DNA of 64,000 nt from Liolophura sinensis (GCF_032854445.1 NC_088297.1:18117127-18181126), one strand, 5' to 3'; positions 21,449 through 36,730 are shown, counted from the stretch's first letter. The notes: a model not told the origin generated them from the letters alone. Numbers and translations are program-made.

Positions 21449-24004
21449 TCCACCACGTCTCCTTTTACCTCTTATTGTATGAGTGTGCGGATGCTAAAAT
21501 ACATCCATGTGGAGTTAAATAACACAGTTTAATCATATCAGAGTTTCAGAAATAGAGATTATGATACGTAAATATGTGATGTTGCAAATGAGCAATGTTC
21601 ATGTGGAGCGTGTTGTCATATCAACGATGGATAACCATTATATACGTTGTTTACAATCGTATGGTTGTTAGTAACATCAGCAGAACACGTTTAATTAGCA
21701 CGTTAATTTTACAAGGTATATTCGTTATCAATGTACTTTTGCCTCTTTTTTTTATATTAGGATCGGTATTTAAGAACAGGCTGTACTTGGCAATAGCGGA
21801 TCAAATTGGTTGGGAAATCATGGGCTGTCTGACAAACACAGCTGACCGCAAGGGAGGAAGGGAAAGGGGTGAACAAAGGAGGGGCCAGTGAAGCAAACCA
21901 TTCAAAATAACAAATTACACGACATAAACTAGAATGGAATAATAATCCATCGTCTCATTTTAATTCACATTTTTGGGCACGAGTTCATCCTTTAACATTG
22001 GTAACGGTGCACTGGTCAGTTTTTATAACTTCAGTATATGTTATTTCGGGTTAAAAAAAAAAAACATGTATTTGCATTATAAAGTTATAGAAACTGTTTC
22101 GACGCTTCCTTCTTATCTGCTTTCATATTATATTGTGAAACACATATACAGATTTACAAAAGGGTGACCAAACCCATTGCATATTTAAACGCAAATTTAG
22201 TATCGGTATTCGCTAATTACTATATTCACCCGAACTAATCGGTGATTTGTGAAGTATAGCCAGTGAATGTTCTTTGTGTACATGATCGATTGACCTTGGT
22301 TTTCCTTTCTTCCCCGTTTGCCAACAGTCGATCTATTCGAGCAGTTTTATTCATGATAGATATTCAGATTTGATAATTTGATAATGGATTGTACTGGGTT
22401 AGTTCTCCTGCGCCATATGGGCCCAGTACCGAAACATTGTTGGTACAATAACCCCAGTAACGATAGGATTAGGGCTGTTTGTACAGGCCCAATTCGAAGC
22501 CACTGTGCACGCCGGTATGCCGCCGTACCGGCTAGCCAGAACTGGACCAGTACCGGCCCAGTTTGTAAATGTTATCTGGGAACCGCATGGATTGCACAGG
22601 CTGTTATGATAATTGTCACCTTACATCAATGAGTATCATAAAAATTGCATGTCAAGATAGAAGTAAGGTGTGCTGAGGAAATTCGCGGTGTTTAAGGCTA
22701 CAGTGTTCAGCGTGGCTGGAAGAGTTGTGGGGATATTACAGGCCAACTAGGTCATTTTCCTTTAACACTTGATATTTCCGGCCCTGGTCAGTCTTGAGGT
22801 CCAAATATTAAGTCCCCACTTAAAGAATCTACACGGCATGTAGGCTACACACACACATTATGTAAGTGCGTGTGAAAATGTCGCACAGTGATAAGGTTGC
22901 CACATCCAACAGGTAAACGTTACCGTAGTAAGGAGTGACGCAGTGTCAACTGACGAAGAAAGCTATTCCCAAACTTTGGGAACTACTAAGATATCAGTTT
23001 TCGTTACATGGAATAGGATGTGAACTGCTGATGATTCTCCCCTTATATGGCATATTCTATCCTCGAAAACCTTAACATACTGATATTTTCAGTTCTGCTG
23101 ACGTTGTTCTACATACACATTGGTAACAACCGGAGTAATAAAGCTTTTAAGCCTGAAGAACACATTATTGTCACAACTTGGCAACACAGACGACGCTACC
23201 TTTCCCGTTATTTATTTGAACGATCTCAAATAGGCTAAAAATAAACGTAATACAGTCTCAATGAGGTGGAGTAACACAGAGCTGTGAGGCCATCGTGATC
23301 GTAGTTATGACGTGAAATTCGGCCTGTCGTCTGTTTGTCTTCAGAATATGTTTAAGCTGTGTATGAAAATTCTTGGAAGATGTAATACAGTAACTCTGCG
23401 ACAAACATCAAATTCCTTACATGGGCGAGGTGTGCAACACTGCTGAAGGAGTGCCTAGCAGCGCACCTCTCTGTTGGAACCAACATCAGAGGTCTGTGCC
23501 ACGCAAGCCCAACAAACATGACCCCAGTGGGCCGATTTCGGTTTTGAAGCCGCGTATTAAGGCAGTACCGGCAAGTGACATCCTTAACGCGGCCAGTACC
23601 ACGCCATTGCTGGCTAGCCAGTATTCAACTACAATTCATATTGCCCTAAATGTGCCAGTACCGGCTCAGTAACGTTCAGTAAAGTCATGCCGCTATAGTT
23701 CAAAAGGTTGACACCATGTACTCAGCCCTCATCGAACCAATGATTTATCAAAACTAGACCATCATCGGTTCAGTTCCCGCGGGAACAAATTTAACTACCA
23801 GTATAAAATACGTAATACCCCTGAATCGGGCCAATGTTGGAAAATCATTCTTTTGCTGCCTCGATCAGATCTCTGTTATTAAAACCTTTGCCTGGAATCA
23901 CTTCAGTCTTGAGACTGACACTCGTATAACTTAAATGCATTAACCTGATGTTGTGCTGAGATCATGACTTATTCGTGTAACTGACCACGTTTTTACAATA
24001 TCTT

Positions 24005-24261
24005 TTAAGAGCAAATTATAGAGTTATCAATCTTGGGCCAGTTATCTGCCCTTGGCAGAATAGTAAGTTTACAACTTCCGCAACGGACAGCCAAAGATTT
24101 AAAGATAATGTGCTTGCACAAAGTCGGCCCAGATCTGGACGAGTCCAGACAGTGTATTTCGGGACGAGGAATTGGGGAATAGGCCGCCCAGCTCATTGTC
24201 GGCTGCTTCTGAAAACTCTGATAAGATCCATCAAAGTTCTTTCTCAAAATATTTGCCTGAA
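24005..24261 (-). pseudogene. LINE endonuclease fragment at the unit end (unit c)
   Basis: Copy of 6317-6573; no difference noticed. Confidence 0.65.
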
Positions 24262-24456
24262 GTGGTTTAAACGTTCATTCTTTGACAGAATTTTGGTGTA
24301 TTTTCACTTCCATAACACGCTCAAGCAACCTTCCTCCGTTATTTTGGCGTTTACACGTAAAGAGCGCAGAGGATAGTTAAAAACGTGCAGACACGAATTT
24401 TACAACTGTACAACAACGACAACATATTCTATAGTTAGTGATACAGTAAAAATAGT

Positions 24457-25098
24457 ATGTCGTATTGGACTAAAAGAGGGCGAATTCACAGCCAAGTAAG
24501 CAAACACCTCACAAACATCACATTTTCACAAAATCACAATGGTGAGAAACCTTGTCCATCAAAATGTACAAAGAGCCAGGAGAGTGCATCTCTGGAGAAC
24601 TTTCAGTCTACACCTGATTGTGTTGACAACGTCACATTTTTGGCTCAAACAACATTGTCCACAATCCACTTGAAACCAGTGGTACAATATTTGACAATGA
24701 CAGTTCATTACTAATCAGCAATGAAATTGATGAATTAAACAAAAGTACTAGTGATAACAATACTGATTGTGATTCAGATGACAAAAGTAGTCCACACTCT
24801 GACATGGGCTGTTGAAAAAAATAGCAATGGGTAGGTTATCTTTATTTAAGAGTAGTAACAGCTGTGGCCCATTCCAGGAATGATACAGAATGAATCTAAG
24901 CCCGGGCCATTTGTCATTGGATTGTTTTTGAGAGAAGAAAAACCTAGAGATCCTGCTGAATTTTTGGTAATGAGGTATAAAGATCGACATTACAAGATCA
25001 GAATAACCTCATTTATCTGTGATGCGCCTGCTAGGTCTTTTGTCAAGCAAATGAAATCTCACTCAGGTCTCATCACCAGGCCAAGAACACAAGTCTGA
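24457..25098 (+). pseudogene. CACTA-like transposase remnant (unit d)
   Basis: Copy of 6769-7410 with the same breaks. Confidence 0.58.
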
Positions 25099-27249
25099 GG
25101 CGGCAGCCTTTCTCAAGACATCGTCACAATAGCGCCTTGGGACGGGGAGTACCAGAATATCACAAGCTCCGCTGAAAAGGGGCCGGATGGAGCGGTCACC
25201 GACGTCAAACAACAAAGTGCCTCACCAGCTTCATTTGTGGAAGAGCTATCCATAAATGCGCCAATCCCCAACCAGACACGCCCGGCGAGGGGAGAAGTCA
25301 GTGTATCGAACGTGGGAACACAGACCTCTCGACGGCGTATCAGCACCCGGAAGATGCGACTCCACAAAAGGGACAGGCCCCAACGTCAGTGTCCTCACTG
25401 CCCCCTTGATGGTGGTTAATGTACCAAGGCATCGGCACAAGGAACATTTTTTGTTCTTACATGAACAGAAGCACAAACGCCAGATTCCTGGCCGCCGTTG
25501 GAGACAACCGAAATTGACGTGCTTTATCTGCACAATGCCTTTTAGGAGGCTCGACAGACACCTGGAGAGAATACATAAGGTACCTAGCACTGGCACTAGC
25601 ACTTTAGGAATGCTCAGTGACGAGACGGCCAAGACATTAGGAGATGAATGGGATGGAGCCCCAACAGTGCGAGTGAGTCAGTAAGTGTGATTTATTTTTT
25701 ATTACTTAAGTTATTTGCTTGGTATTTTACACCGTTCTCAATACGGCACTCAATCATTCTTTAAGCTTCTTCTCCTCCCTGGAGGCGAAACATTACATTC
25801 TGAATGAATGAAAGATTATGGCTTAACACCCAATATGGGCAATATATCAGCCGTTGAGGTTTCCGATATAGTGGTCAGAACGTCAAAAACAAAACATAAA
25901 TGTTTGGACTTGTTTAAAATAAACGCAGTCGACATGGATTGACCAGATTGCGGACACACACCTCTTGACACAGATTCCGTCAGCATAACATCGCCTGAAC
26001 AGGGAGAAAACATGGCCAACATCACCCTTGATGGCACCAATTTCTGGCAACAAATGCAGCCAAAAGCTGTGAACTCACAACAAGAGTGGGACATAGCACA
26101 GACCCTTGGAGCACTCACCAGAGGTGAAATAGTCAGCTTGGACAGCATCCTTCAAAAGGTGTGTGACACCATTGAGATAACAGTTAAAAAGAATCGAGAG
26201 CCAAAAAGACAAGATCGACCACCTAAAAAGCCAAGAGATATGGATATTGCCAGTATAGGTATGCCAGTGATAGGAAAGGGATGGCCAAAGAGATCATCGA
26301 CAACAAAACACAACAGGAATGCCCCTCCTTAAAGTCAACAGCAGTGCACCAGAGCTACGCTGAGCGATTTCAGGAGGCTGGAGGCCGTCCTGAGCAGTTA
26401 TCCCGCAGCAACACCAGCAGATAAGTGGCAAATCCTCGATCAAATCACACCGGAGGAAGTCTGCAGGTTCTTAACGAAAAGTAAAACACAACTACAAGCC
26501 CTTGGGAAATCTGATCAAAAGGGCATCAAGTTGTCAATGTTATACAACATCCGGTGAAATCCCCAAAATCACTAAAACAGAAACGCTCCATCCTCCTACC
26601 AAACGCTGAAGACAACTTGGAGGATATTGGTATGTGGCGGCCGCTTATTATCAGTTCGTTGCGGCTACGTATCTATACCAATATCCTTACACATAGATTA
26701 CAAAGAGCCATTGACCTCAGCCCAAGGCAACGTGGGTTCGTCCCGGCGAAAAGCTGCGCAGACAACCTATTTCTGGCTCGATCAGTTATCGAGCATGCCA
26801 AGACCTCTGCACTGGCATAATATGCTGCATTCCTGGGCCTGGCCAAAGCCTTCGATCCAGTGTCACACGACCTGCTCAAAAAAGGGGATACAGCCGTTCA
26901 AGGTTCATCCCCACTTCATTGATATCGTCTCCGATATGTACAAGGGTGCCAACACCAAGTTTAAAATGGGATCGAGCTATACTGAGAGCATAGCCATTAA
27001 TAGAGGAGTTAAGCAAGGTGATCCTTTATCACCCTTATTGTTTAACATCTCGCTGGACACTGTTCGCCGCAGTGCAGGTGCATGGCCCAGGGATATAACT
27101 TCGGGAAGACGTCCCTCAAGCCTTTGGCATACTACACCGTTCCACCTCAAACCACTTCCTCTACACATCTACTCGAGATGGCGGTCAGAACCTTGTCAAA
27201 CTTGAACAGCCCATTACTTGGATACGCCCAAACAATCTCGAAGCAGTGA
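25099..27249 (+). pseudogene. R2-superfamily 5' half (unit d)
   Basis: Copy of 7411-9561. A private change at 26267 makes the linker read IGMPVIG instead of IGMPMIG. Confidence 0.68.
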
Positions 27250-27499
27250 CTGAATCCTCGGACATAGCTGTTCAACACATTGGCGAAGTAATGGCTATGG
27301 ACGAGCCGATTGCTTATCTAACGGCCCAGTTCCAGCTAGAAGCAATTTGCATTTCTGTTACCTCCACGGCTTCCAGTAGCCTGCTACAGTTTGTTCCCTC
27401 AATGGATAGGTGCAATAAATAGCCCGTGCAAATGCCCATGCATGTGTATCTATTATAAATATACAGGCTCTTCTAATTATCCATTCCCCAATTCTGATT

Positions 27500-27986
27500 T
27501 CAAGTACATGTTTATTTATTTATTTATTGGTGTTTTACGCCGTCCTCATGAATATTTCACGTATACGACGGCGGCCAGCATTATGGTGGGTTGAAACCGG
27601 GCATACGACGAAAACCCACGACGATCCGGAGGTAAGACCTTCCCAAGTACGGCCGGAGAGGAAGCCAGCATAAGCTGGACTTGAACTCTCAGCAACCGCA
27701 TTGGTGAGAGGCTCCTGGGTTTTTACAATGAGCAAGCGCGCTAACCAACTGAGCCAGGGAGGCCTCTCAAGTACATGTATATCGGTACAGTTGTGTTTAT
27801 TTATTTATTTGATTGGTGTTTTACACCGTTCTCAAGAATATTTCACTTATACGACGGCGGCCAGCATTATGGTGGGTGGAAACCGGGCACAGCCCGGGGG
27901 AAACCCACGACCATCCGCAGGTGCTGGCAGACCTTCCCACTTACGGCCGGAGAGGAAGCCAGCATGAGCTGGAGGTACAGTTGTGT
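27500..27986 (-). mobile_element. SINE pair (unit d)
   Basis: Full-length copy at 27500-27777 and truncated copy at 27784-27986, with the same TSDs. Confidence 0.87.
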
Positions 27987-28152
27987 GCTGTGTTCATATA
28001 CTCTACGACTATTTTTCGTAGTGTATAGATAGAACAGAATTTATGTATATGTGGTCACCAACTTGTATCTATTCATCATTGTAAACAGCGATGACATTAA
28101 CCAATTGGTGCCTGATCACGGTTCTGATAAGCTAAACACTAGAGTTAAATGA

Positions 28153-28653
28153 ATGAATAAACGATTATGGTTTTACGCCACAGCAGCAATATTTCAGCGA
28201 TATCGGAACATATATTTGTTGTACTTACATGAACAGAAGCGCCAACGCCAGACTCCTGGCCGCCGTCAAACACAACCGAAATCGACGTGCTTTATCTGTA
28301 CAATACCTTTCAGGAGGCTCGACAGACACCTGAAGAGGATACATAAGGTACAAAACATGAGGCGGCACCGCTAGCTGATCCTAAAACCGAAGAAGCTAGA
28401 AGACACGGCGTTGTGTAAAATAGCAGAAAAAGAGCAGGTAGAGGAGAGGGTAGTGCAGGAGGCAATGGTGCAGATGAGAACGAAGGACACGATGAAAAGA
28501 AAGCGACGTGTCAGGTGGCCAGTGACAGAAGAGACAGACGAAACCAGTGAAGATGATGAGAGACCTAGCACTTTAGGAATGCTCAATGACGAGACGGCCA
28601 AGACATTAGGAGATGAATGGGATAAAGAGTTGGAGCCCCAACAGTGCAAGTGA
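28153..28653 (+). pseudogene. Zinc-finger module 1 (unit d)
   Basis: Copy of 1720-2220 with the same in-frame TAG. Confidence 0.58.
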
Positions 28654-29031
28654 GTCAGTAAGTGGGATTTTTTATTACTTAACTTATTTGCTTGGTAGTT
28701 TACGCCCTTCTCAATACGGCACTCAGTCATTCTTTAAGCTTCTTCTCATCCCTAGAGGCGAAACATTACATTTTGAATGAATGAATGAAAGATTATGCCT
28801 TAACACCACATGGGCAATATATCGGCAGTTGAGGTTTCCAATACAGTGGTGAGAACGTCAAATACCAAACATAAGTGTTCGGACATGTTTAAAATCAGAT
28901 AAGAACAACCAACAACAGTTCAAACTCGAAAACCAGCATATTTTAAAAATAGTATATGAAGAAATCTACATGTATATAACGTTTTATCTATAAATATTTA
29001 TGTTCATTCAGATTCGATACTGTGAAACATA

Positions 29032-30193
29032 CTATATATAGAGTTGACTATAGAATCTGTGGCGGACATGGGCAAAGTCTACACAGTCAACCTGGACATG
29101 TTTGATGCTATGTTGGGCACTATATCCAACACACTCGGGAGCACTGCTCCCATCCAGGATGAAATTGTGTGTTAGACGAGAGTGGCCAATACGGCACCTC
29201 GTTAAGACTACTTCGTCTCGACGAGACATTCGACAAGTATAGGAATTGTAGCGAATGGCAGGATGAATACAATGCAGTTTACAATGGACCTGAAAGTCCC
29301 ATTCGCCGTGCCACGAATATATTTAAGAATATTAGACTTCACATAAGTATACGGGGATTTTCACCCGAGATACAGCTTTACATAGGGCAGTTTTCTCTTC
29401 TTTGTCCACTTCTGTGTTTCCATGGATACCAGTGTGACTTGGTATCAAACAGAATATAATATCTTATCCTGTTTTAATTAGTTTTTGCTATGTTTGGCTA
29501 TTTGTTTCAGGAATTAATGGATTTTTAAATTTATTATCCTCAATTGCTTAAAGGCAAGACAGGGAATCGCTGCATATCACTGCCCTCTGGGCGTACATAT
29601 GATAAGGCCTGGAGTATAGCCCTGGCCTCTGCAGGGTCCTTTGACCTGTTAGTGTATATAAATCAATAATCCATATAATTAGCCTTAATTTTAGCAAAAC
29701 TTGGCTGAATTATAGGAGCACTTGTATGAGATTTATTATATTGACGTAGATCAAATATCAGTTTAGGCTGTGGAAGAAGCCAGGGAGGTGATTCCGGAAA
29801 AGACACCGGAACTATTTCCTCTAGCTTGATGTTAACTTCTACAATATTGTCCCGTATACCAAGACCGAACGAAGGTATCTCATGGGGGCATTTATTGAAT
29901 TTATCTTTATATGATGAATTGAAAACACAGACTCCGTTTCATACGTCTGTTATATAATGTAGGCTCATTTGCTAACACGTATTAACTTTTTACTGGTGAA
30001 GCCCTAAAAGCATCAAGGCTGAGCCTCAAACCTTGGTGATGAACAGGATCCAACATTTTAATATACGAATTCCTTGCAGAAGCGTAAATGATGGACCCAT
30101 AGTCCAATTTAGACCTCAGCAGAGACTGAACGATATATATTGGATGTCAGGATTGTATTCTCCCCCCATATTTTTTCCCCGGGTTGCAATAAC
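29032..30193 (-). pseudogene. I/Nimb-type LINE ORF2 3' third (unit d)
   Basis: Copy of 2599-3760 with class C alleles; RNase H segment AEARAILQAL. Confidence 0.87.
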
Positions 30194-32748
30194 TCCACCA
30201 CGTCTCCTTTTACCTCTTATTGTATGAGTGTGCGGATGCTAAAATACATCCATGTGGAGTTAAATAACACAGTTTAATCATATCAGAGTTTCAGAAATAG
30301 AGATTATGATACGTAAATATGTGATGTTGCAAATGAGCAATGTTCATGTGGAGCGTGTTGTCATATCAACGATGGATAACCATTATATACGTTGTTTACA
30401 ATCGTATGGTTGTTAGTAACATCAGCAGAGCACGTTTAATTAGCACGTTAATTTTACAAGGTATATTAGTTATCAATGTACTTTTGCCTCTTTTTTTTAT
30501 ATTAGGATCGGTATTTAAGAACAGGCTGTACTTGGCAATAGCGGATCAAATTGGTTGGGAAATCATGGGCTGTCTGACAAACACAGCTGACCGCAAGGGA
30601 GGAAGGGAAAGGGGTGAACAAAGGAGGGGCCAGTGAAGCAAACCATTCAAAATAACAAATTACACGACATAAACTAGAATGGAATAATAATCCATCGTCT
30701 CATTTTAATTCACATTTTTGGGCACGAGTTCATCCTTTAACATTGGTAACGGTGCACTGGTCAGTCTTTATAACTTCAGTATATGTTATTTCGGGTTAAA
30801 AAAAAAAACATGTATTTGCATTATAAAGTTATAGAAACTGTTTCGACGCTTCCTTCTTATCTGCTTTCATATTATATTGTGAAACACATATACAGATTTA
30901 CAAAAGGGTGACCAAACCCATTGCATATTTAAACGCAAATTTAGTATCGGTATTCGCTAATTACTATATTCACCCGAACTAATCGGTGATTTGTGAAGTA
31001 TAGCCAGTGAATGTTCTTTGTGTACATGATCGATTGACCTTGGTTTTCCTTTCTTCCCCGTTTGCCAACAGTCGATCTATTCGAGCAGTTTTATTCATGA
31101 TAGATATTCAGATTTGATAATTTGATAATGGATTGTACTGGGTTAGTTCTCCTGCGCCATATGGGCCCAGTACCGAAACATTGTTGGTACAATAACCCCA
31201 GTAACGATAGGATTAGGGCTGTTTGTACAGGCCCAATTCGAAGCCACTGTGCACGCCGGTATGCCGCCGTACCGGCTAGCCAGAACTGGACCAGTACCGG
31301 CCCAGTTTGTAAATGTTATCTGGGAACCGCATGGATTGCACAGGCTGTTATGATAATTGTCACCTTACATCAATGAGTATCATAAAAATTGCATGTCAAG
31401 ATAGAAGTAAGGTGTGCTGAGGAAATTCGCGGTGTTTAAGGCTACAGTGTTCAGCGTGGCTGGAAGAGTTGTGGGGATATTACAGGCCAACTAGGTCATT
31501 TTCCTTTAACACTTGATATTTCCGGCCCTGGTCAGTCTTGAGGTCCAAATATTAAGTCCCCACTTAAAGAATCTACACGGCATGTAGGCTACACACACAC
31601 ATTATGTAAGTGCGTGTGAAAATGTCGCACAGTGATAAGGTTGCCACATCCAACAGGTAAACGTTACCGTAGTAAGGAGTGACGCAGTGTCAACTGACGA
31701 AGAAAGCTATTCCCAAACTTTGGGAACTACTAAGATATCAGTTTTCGTTACATGGAATAGGATGTGAACTGCTGATGATTCTCCCCTTATATGGCATATT
31801 CTATCCTCGAAAACCTTAACATACTGATATTTTCAGTTCTGCTGACGTTGTTCTACATACACATTGGTAACAACCGGAGTAATAAAGCTTTTAAGCCTGA
31901 AGAACACATTATTGTCACAACTTGGCAACACAGACGACGCTACCTTTCCCGTTATTTATTTGAACGATCTCAAATAGGCTAAAAATAAACGTAATACAGT
32001 CTCAATGAGGTGGAGTAACACAGAGCTGTGAGGCCATCGTGATCGTAGTTATGACGTGAAATTCGGCCTGTCGTCTGTTTGTCTTCAGAATATGTTTAAG
32101 CTGTGTATGAAAATTCTTGGAAGATGTAATACAGTAACTCTGCGACAAACATCAAATTCCTTACATGGGCGAGGTGTGCAACACTGCTGAAGGAGTGCCT
32201 AGCAGCGCACCTCTCTGTTGGAACCAACATCAGAGGTCTGTGCCACGCAAGCCCAACAAACATGACCCCAGTGGGCCGATTTCGGTTTTGAAGCCGCGTA
32301 TTAAGGCAGTACCGGCAAGTGACATCCTTAACGCGGCCAGTACCACGCCATTGCTGGCTAGCCAGTATTCAACTACAATTCATATTGCCCTAAATGTGCC
32401 AGTACCGGCTCAGTAACGTTCAGTAAAGTCATGCCGCTATAGTTCAAAAGGTTGACACCATGTACTCAGCCCTCATCGAACCAATGATTTATCAAAACTA
32501 GACCATCATCGGTTCAGTTCCCGCGGGAACAAATTTAACTACCAGTATAAAATACGTAATACCCCTGAATCGGGCCAATGTTGGAAAATCATTCTTTTGC
32601 TGCCTCGATCAGATCTCTGTTATTAAAACCTTTGCCTGGAATCACTTCAGTCTTGAGACTGACACTCGTATAACTTAAATGCATTAACCTGATGTTGTGC
32701 TGAGATCATGACTTATTCGTGTAACTGACCACGTTTTTACAATATCTT

Positions 32749-33005
32749 TTAAGAGCAAATTATAGAGTTATCAATCTTGGGCCAGTTATCTGCCCTTGGC
32801 AGAATAGTAAGTTTACAACTTCCGCAACGGACAGCCAAAGATTTAAAGATAATGTGCTTGCACAAAGTCGGCCCAGATCTGGACGAGTCCAGACAGTGTA
32901 TTTCGGGACGAGGAATTGGGGAATAGGCCGCCCAGCTCATTGTCGGCTGCTTCTGAAAACTCTGATAAGATCCATCAAAGTTCTTTCTCAAAATATTTGC
33001 CTGAA
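32749..33005 (-). pseudogene. LINE endonuclease fragment at the unit end (unit d)
   Basis: Copy of 6317-6573; no difference noticed. Confidence 0.65.
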
Positions 33006-33200
33006 GTGGTTTAAACGTTCATTCTTTGACAGAATTTTGGTGTATTTTCACTTCCATAACACGCTCAAGCAACCTTCCTCCGTTATTTTGGCGTTTACAC
33101 GTAAAGAGCGCAGAGGATAGTTAAAAACGTGCAGACACGAATTTTACAACTGTACAACAACGACAACATATTCTATAGTTAGTGATACAGTAAAAATAGT

Positions 33201-33842
33201 ATGTCGTATTGGACTAAAAGAGGGCGAATTCACAGCCAAGTAAGCAAACACCTCACAAACATCACATTTTCACAAAATCACAATGGTGAGAAACCTTGTC
33301 CATCAAAATGTACAAAGAGCCAGGAGAGTGCATCTCTGGAGAACTTTCAGTCTACACCTGATTGTGTTGACAACGTCACATTTTTGGCTCAAACAACATT
33401 GTCCACAATCCACTTGAAACCAGTGGTACAATATTTGACAATGACAGTTCATTACTAATCAGCAATGAAATTGATGAATTAAACAAAAGTACTAGTGATA
33501 ACAATACTGATTGTGATTCAGATGACAAAAGTAGTCCACACTCTGACATGGGCTGTTGAAAAAAATAGCAATGGGTAGGTTATCTTTATTTAAGAGTAGT
33601 AACAGCTGTGGCCCATTCCAGGAATGATACAGAATGAATCTAAGCCCGGGCCATTTGTCATTGGATTGTTTTTGAGAGAAGAAAAACCTAGAGATCCTGC
33701 TGAATTTTTGGTAATGAGGTATAAAGATCGACATTACAAGATCAGAATAACCTCATTTATCTGTGATGCGCCTGCTAGGTCTTTTGTCAAGCAAATGAAA
33801 TCTCACTCAGGTCTCATCACCAGGCCAAGAACACAAGTCTGA
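33201..33842 (+). pseudogene. CACTA-like transposase remnant (unit e)
   Basis: Copy of 6769-7410 with the same breaks. Confidence 0.58.
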
Positions 33843-35993
33843 GGCGGCAGCCTTTCTCAAGACATCGTCACAATAGCGCCTTGGGACGGGGAGTACCAGA
33901 ATATCACAAGCTCCGCTGAAAAGGGGCCGGATGGAGCGGTCACCGACGTCAAACAACAAAGTGCCTCACCAGCTTCATTTGTGGAAGAGCTATCCATAAA
34001 TGCGCCAATCCCCAACCAGACACGCCCGGCGAGGGGAGAAGTCAGTGTATCGAACGTGGGAACACAGACCTCTCGACGGCGTATCAGCACCCGGAAGATG
34101 CGACTCCACAAAAGGGACAGGCCCCAACGTCAGTGTCCTCACTGCCCCCTTGATGGTGGTTAATGTACCAAGGCATCGGCACAAGGAACATTTTTTGTTC
34201 TTACATGAACAGAAGCACAAACGCCAGATTCCTGGCCGCCGTTGGAGACAACCGAAATTGACGTGCTTTATCTGCACAATGCCTTTTAGGAGGCTCGACA
34301 GACACCTGGAGAGAATACATAAGGTACCTAGCACTGGCACTAGCACTTTAGGAATGCTCAGTGACGAGACGGCCAAGACATTAGGAGATGAATGGGATGG
34401 AGCCCCAACAGTGCGAGTGAGTCAGTAAGTGTGATTTATTTTTTATTACTTAAGTTATTTGCTTGGTATTTTACACCGTTCTCAATACGGCACTCAATCA
34501 TTCTTTAAGCTTCTTCTCCTCCCTGGAGGCGAAACATTACATTCTGAATGAATGAAAGATTATGGCTTAACACCCAATATGGGCAATATATCAGCCGTTG
34601 AGGTTTCCGATATAGTGGTCAGAACGTCAAAAACAAAACATAAATGTTTGGACTTGTTTAAAATAAACGCAGTCGACATGGATTGACCAGATTGCGGACA
34701 CACACCTCTTGACACAGATTCCGTCAGCATAACATCGCCTGAACAGGGAGAAAACATGGCCAACATCACCCTTGATGGCACCAATTTCTGGCAACAAATG
34801 CAGCCAAAAGCTGTGAACTCACAACAAGAGTGGGACATAGCACAGACCCTTGGAGCACTCACCAGAGGTGAAATAGTCAGCTTGGACAGCATCCTTCAAA
34901 AGGTGTGTGACACCATTGAGATAACAGTTAAAAAGAATCGAGAGCCAAAAAGACAAGATCGACCACCTAAAAAGCCAAGAGATATGGATATTGCCAGTAT
35001 AGGTATGCCAATGATAGGAAAGGGATGGCCAAAGAGATCATCGACAACAAAACACAACAGGAATGCCCCTCCTTAAAGTCAACAGCAGTGCACCAGAGCT
35101 ACGCTGAGCGATTTCAGGAGGCTGGAGGCCGTCCTGAGCAGTTATCCCGCAGCAACACCAGCAGATAAGTGGCAAATCCTCGATCAAATCACACCGGAGG
35201 AAGTCTGCAGGTTCTTAACGAAAAGTAAAACACAACTACAAGCCCTTGGGAAATTTGATCAAAAGGGCATCAAGTTGTCAATGTTATACAACATCCGGTG
35301 AAATCCCCAAAATCACTAAAACAGAAACGCTCCATTCTCCTACCAAACGCTGAAGACAACTTGGAGGATATTGGTATGTGGCGGCCGCTTATTATCAGTT
35401 CGTTGCGGCTACGTATCTATACCAATATCCTTACACATAGATTACAAAGAGCCATTGACCTCAGCCCAAGGCAACGTGGGTTCGTCCCGGCGAAAAGCTG
35501 CGCAGACAACCTATTTCTGGCTCGATCAGTTATCGAGCATGCCAAGACCTCTGCACTGGCATAATATGCTGCATTCCTGGGCCTGGCCAAAGCCTTCGAT
35601 CCAGTGTCACACGACCTGCTCAAAAAAGGGGATACAGCCGTTCAAGGTTCATCCCCACTTCATTGATATCGTCTCCGATATGTACAAGGGTGCCAACACC
35701 AAGTTTAAAATGGGATCGAGCTATACTGAGAGCAAAGCCATTAATAGAGGAGTTAAGCAAGGTGATCCTTTATCACCCTTATTGTTTAACATCTCGCTGG
35801 ACACTGTTCGCCGCAGTGCAGGTGCATGGCCCAGGGATATAACTTCGGGAAGACGTCCCTCAAGCCTTTGGCATACTACACCGTTCCACCTCAAACCACT
35901 TCCTCTACACATCTACTCGAGATGGCGGTCAGAACCTTGTCAAACTTGAACAGCCCATTACTTGGATACGCCCAAACAATCTCGAAGCAGTGA
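33843..35993 (+). pseudogene. R2-superfamily 5' half (unit e)
   Basis: Copy of 7411-9561. It shares with unit g the change from TESIAIN to TESKAIN just before motif B (35735), as well as KFDQKG for KSDQKG in the fingers. Confidence 0.68.
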
Positions 35994-36243
35994 CTGAATC
36001 CTCGGACATAGCTGTTCAACACATTGGCGAAGTAATGGCTATGGACGAGCCGATTGCTTATCTAACGGCCCAGTTCCAGCTAGAAGCAATTTGCATTTCT
36101 GTTACCTCCACGGCTTCCAGTAGCCTGCTACAGTTTGTTCCCTCAATGGATAGGTGCAATAAATAGCCCGTGCAAATGCCCATGCATGTGTATCTATTAT
36201 AAATATACAGGCTCTTCTAATTATCCATTCCCCAATTCTGATT

Positions 36244-36730
36244 TCAAGTACATGTTTATTTATTTATTTATTGGTGTTTTACGCCGTCCTCATGAATATT
36301 TCACGTATACGACGGCGGCCAGCATTATGGTGGGTTGAAACCGGGCATACGACGAAAACCCACGACGATCCGGAGGTAAGACCTTCCCAAGTACGGCCGG
36401 AGAGGAAGCCAGCATAAGCTGGACTTGAACTCTCAGCAACCGCATTGGTGAGAGGCTCCTGGGTTTTTACAATGAGCAAGCGCGCTAACCAACTGAGCCA
36501 GGGAGGCCTCTCAAGTACATGTATATCGGTACAGTTGTGTTTATTTATTTATTTGATTGGTGTTTTACACCGTTCTCAAGAATATTTCACTTATACGACG
36601 GCGGCCAGCATTATGGTGGGTGGAAACCGGGCACAGCCCGGGGGAAACCCACGACCATCCGCAGGTGCTGGCAGACCTTCCCACTTACGGCCGGAGAGGA
36701 AGCCAGCATGAGCTGGAGGTACAGTTGTGT
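36244..36730 (-). mobile_element. SINE pair (unit e)
   Basis: Full-length copy at 36244-36521 and truncated copy at 36528-36730, with the same TSDs. Confidence 0.87.

Larger units (their letters stand above)
15517..24261. repeat. Array unit c (complete, class A)
   Basis: 8745 bp with class A alleles throughout the middle third. A private T-to-A change at 20376 (ggcacaatatcc) would change a Ser to Cys in the minus-strand LINE C-terminal remnant. Confidence 0.95.
24262..33005. repeat. Array unit d (complete, class C)
   Basis: 8744 bp. Class C combines gagtatagccc near 29613, agagcacg near 30427, tattagtt near 30466 and an 11-A run near 30798, without the 232-bp segment. A private change at 26267 (atgccagtg) lies in the R2-like linker. 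Confidence 0.95.
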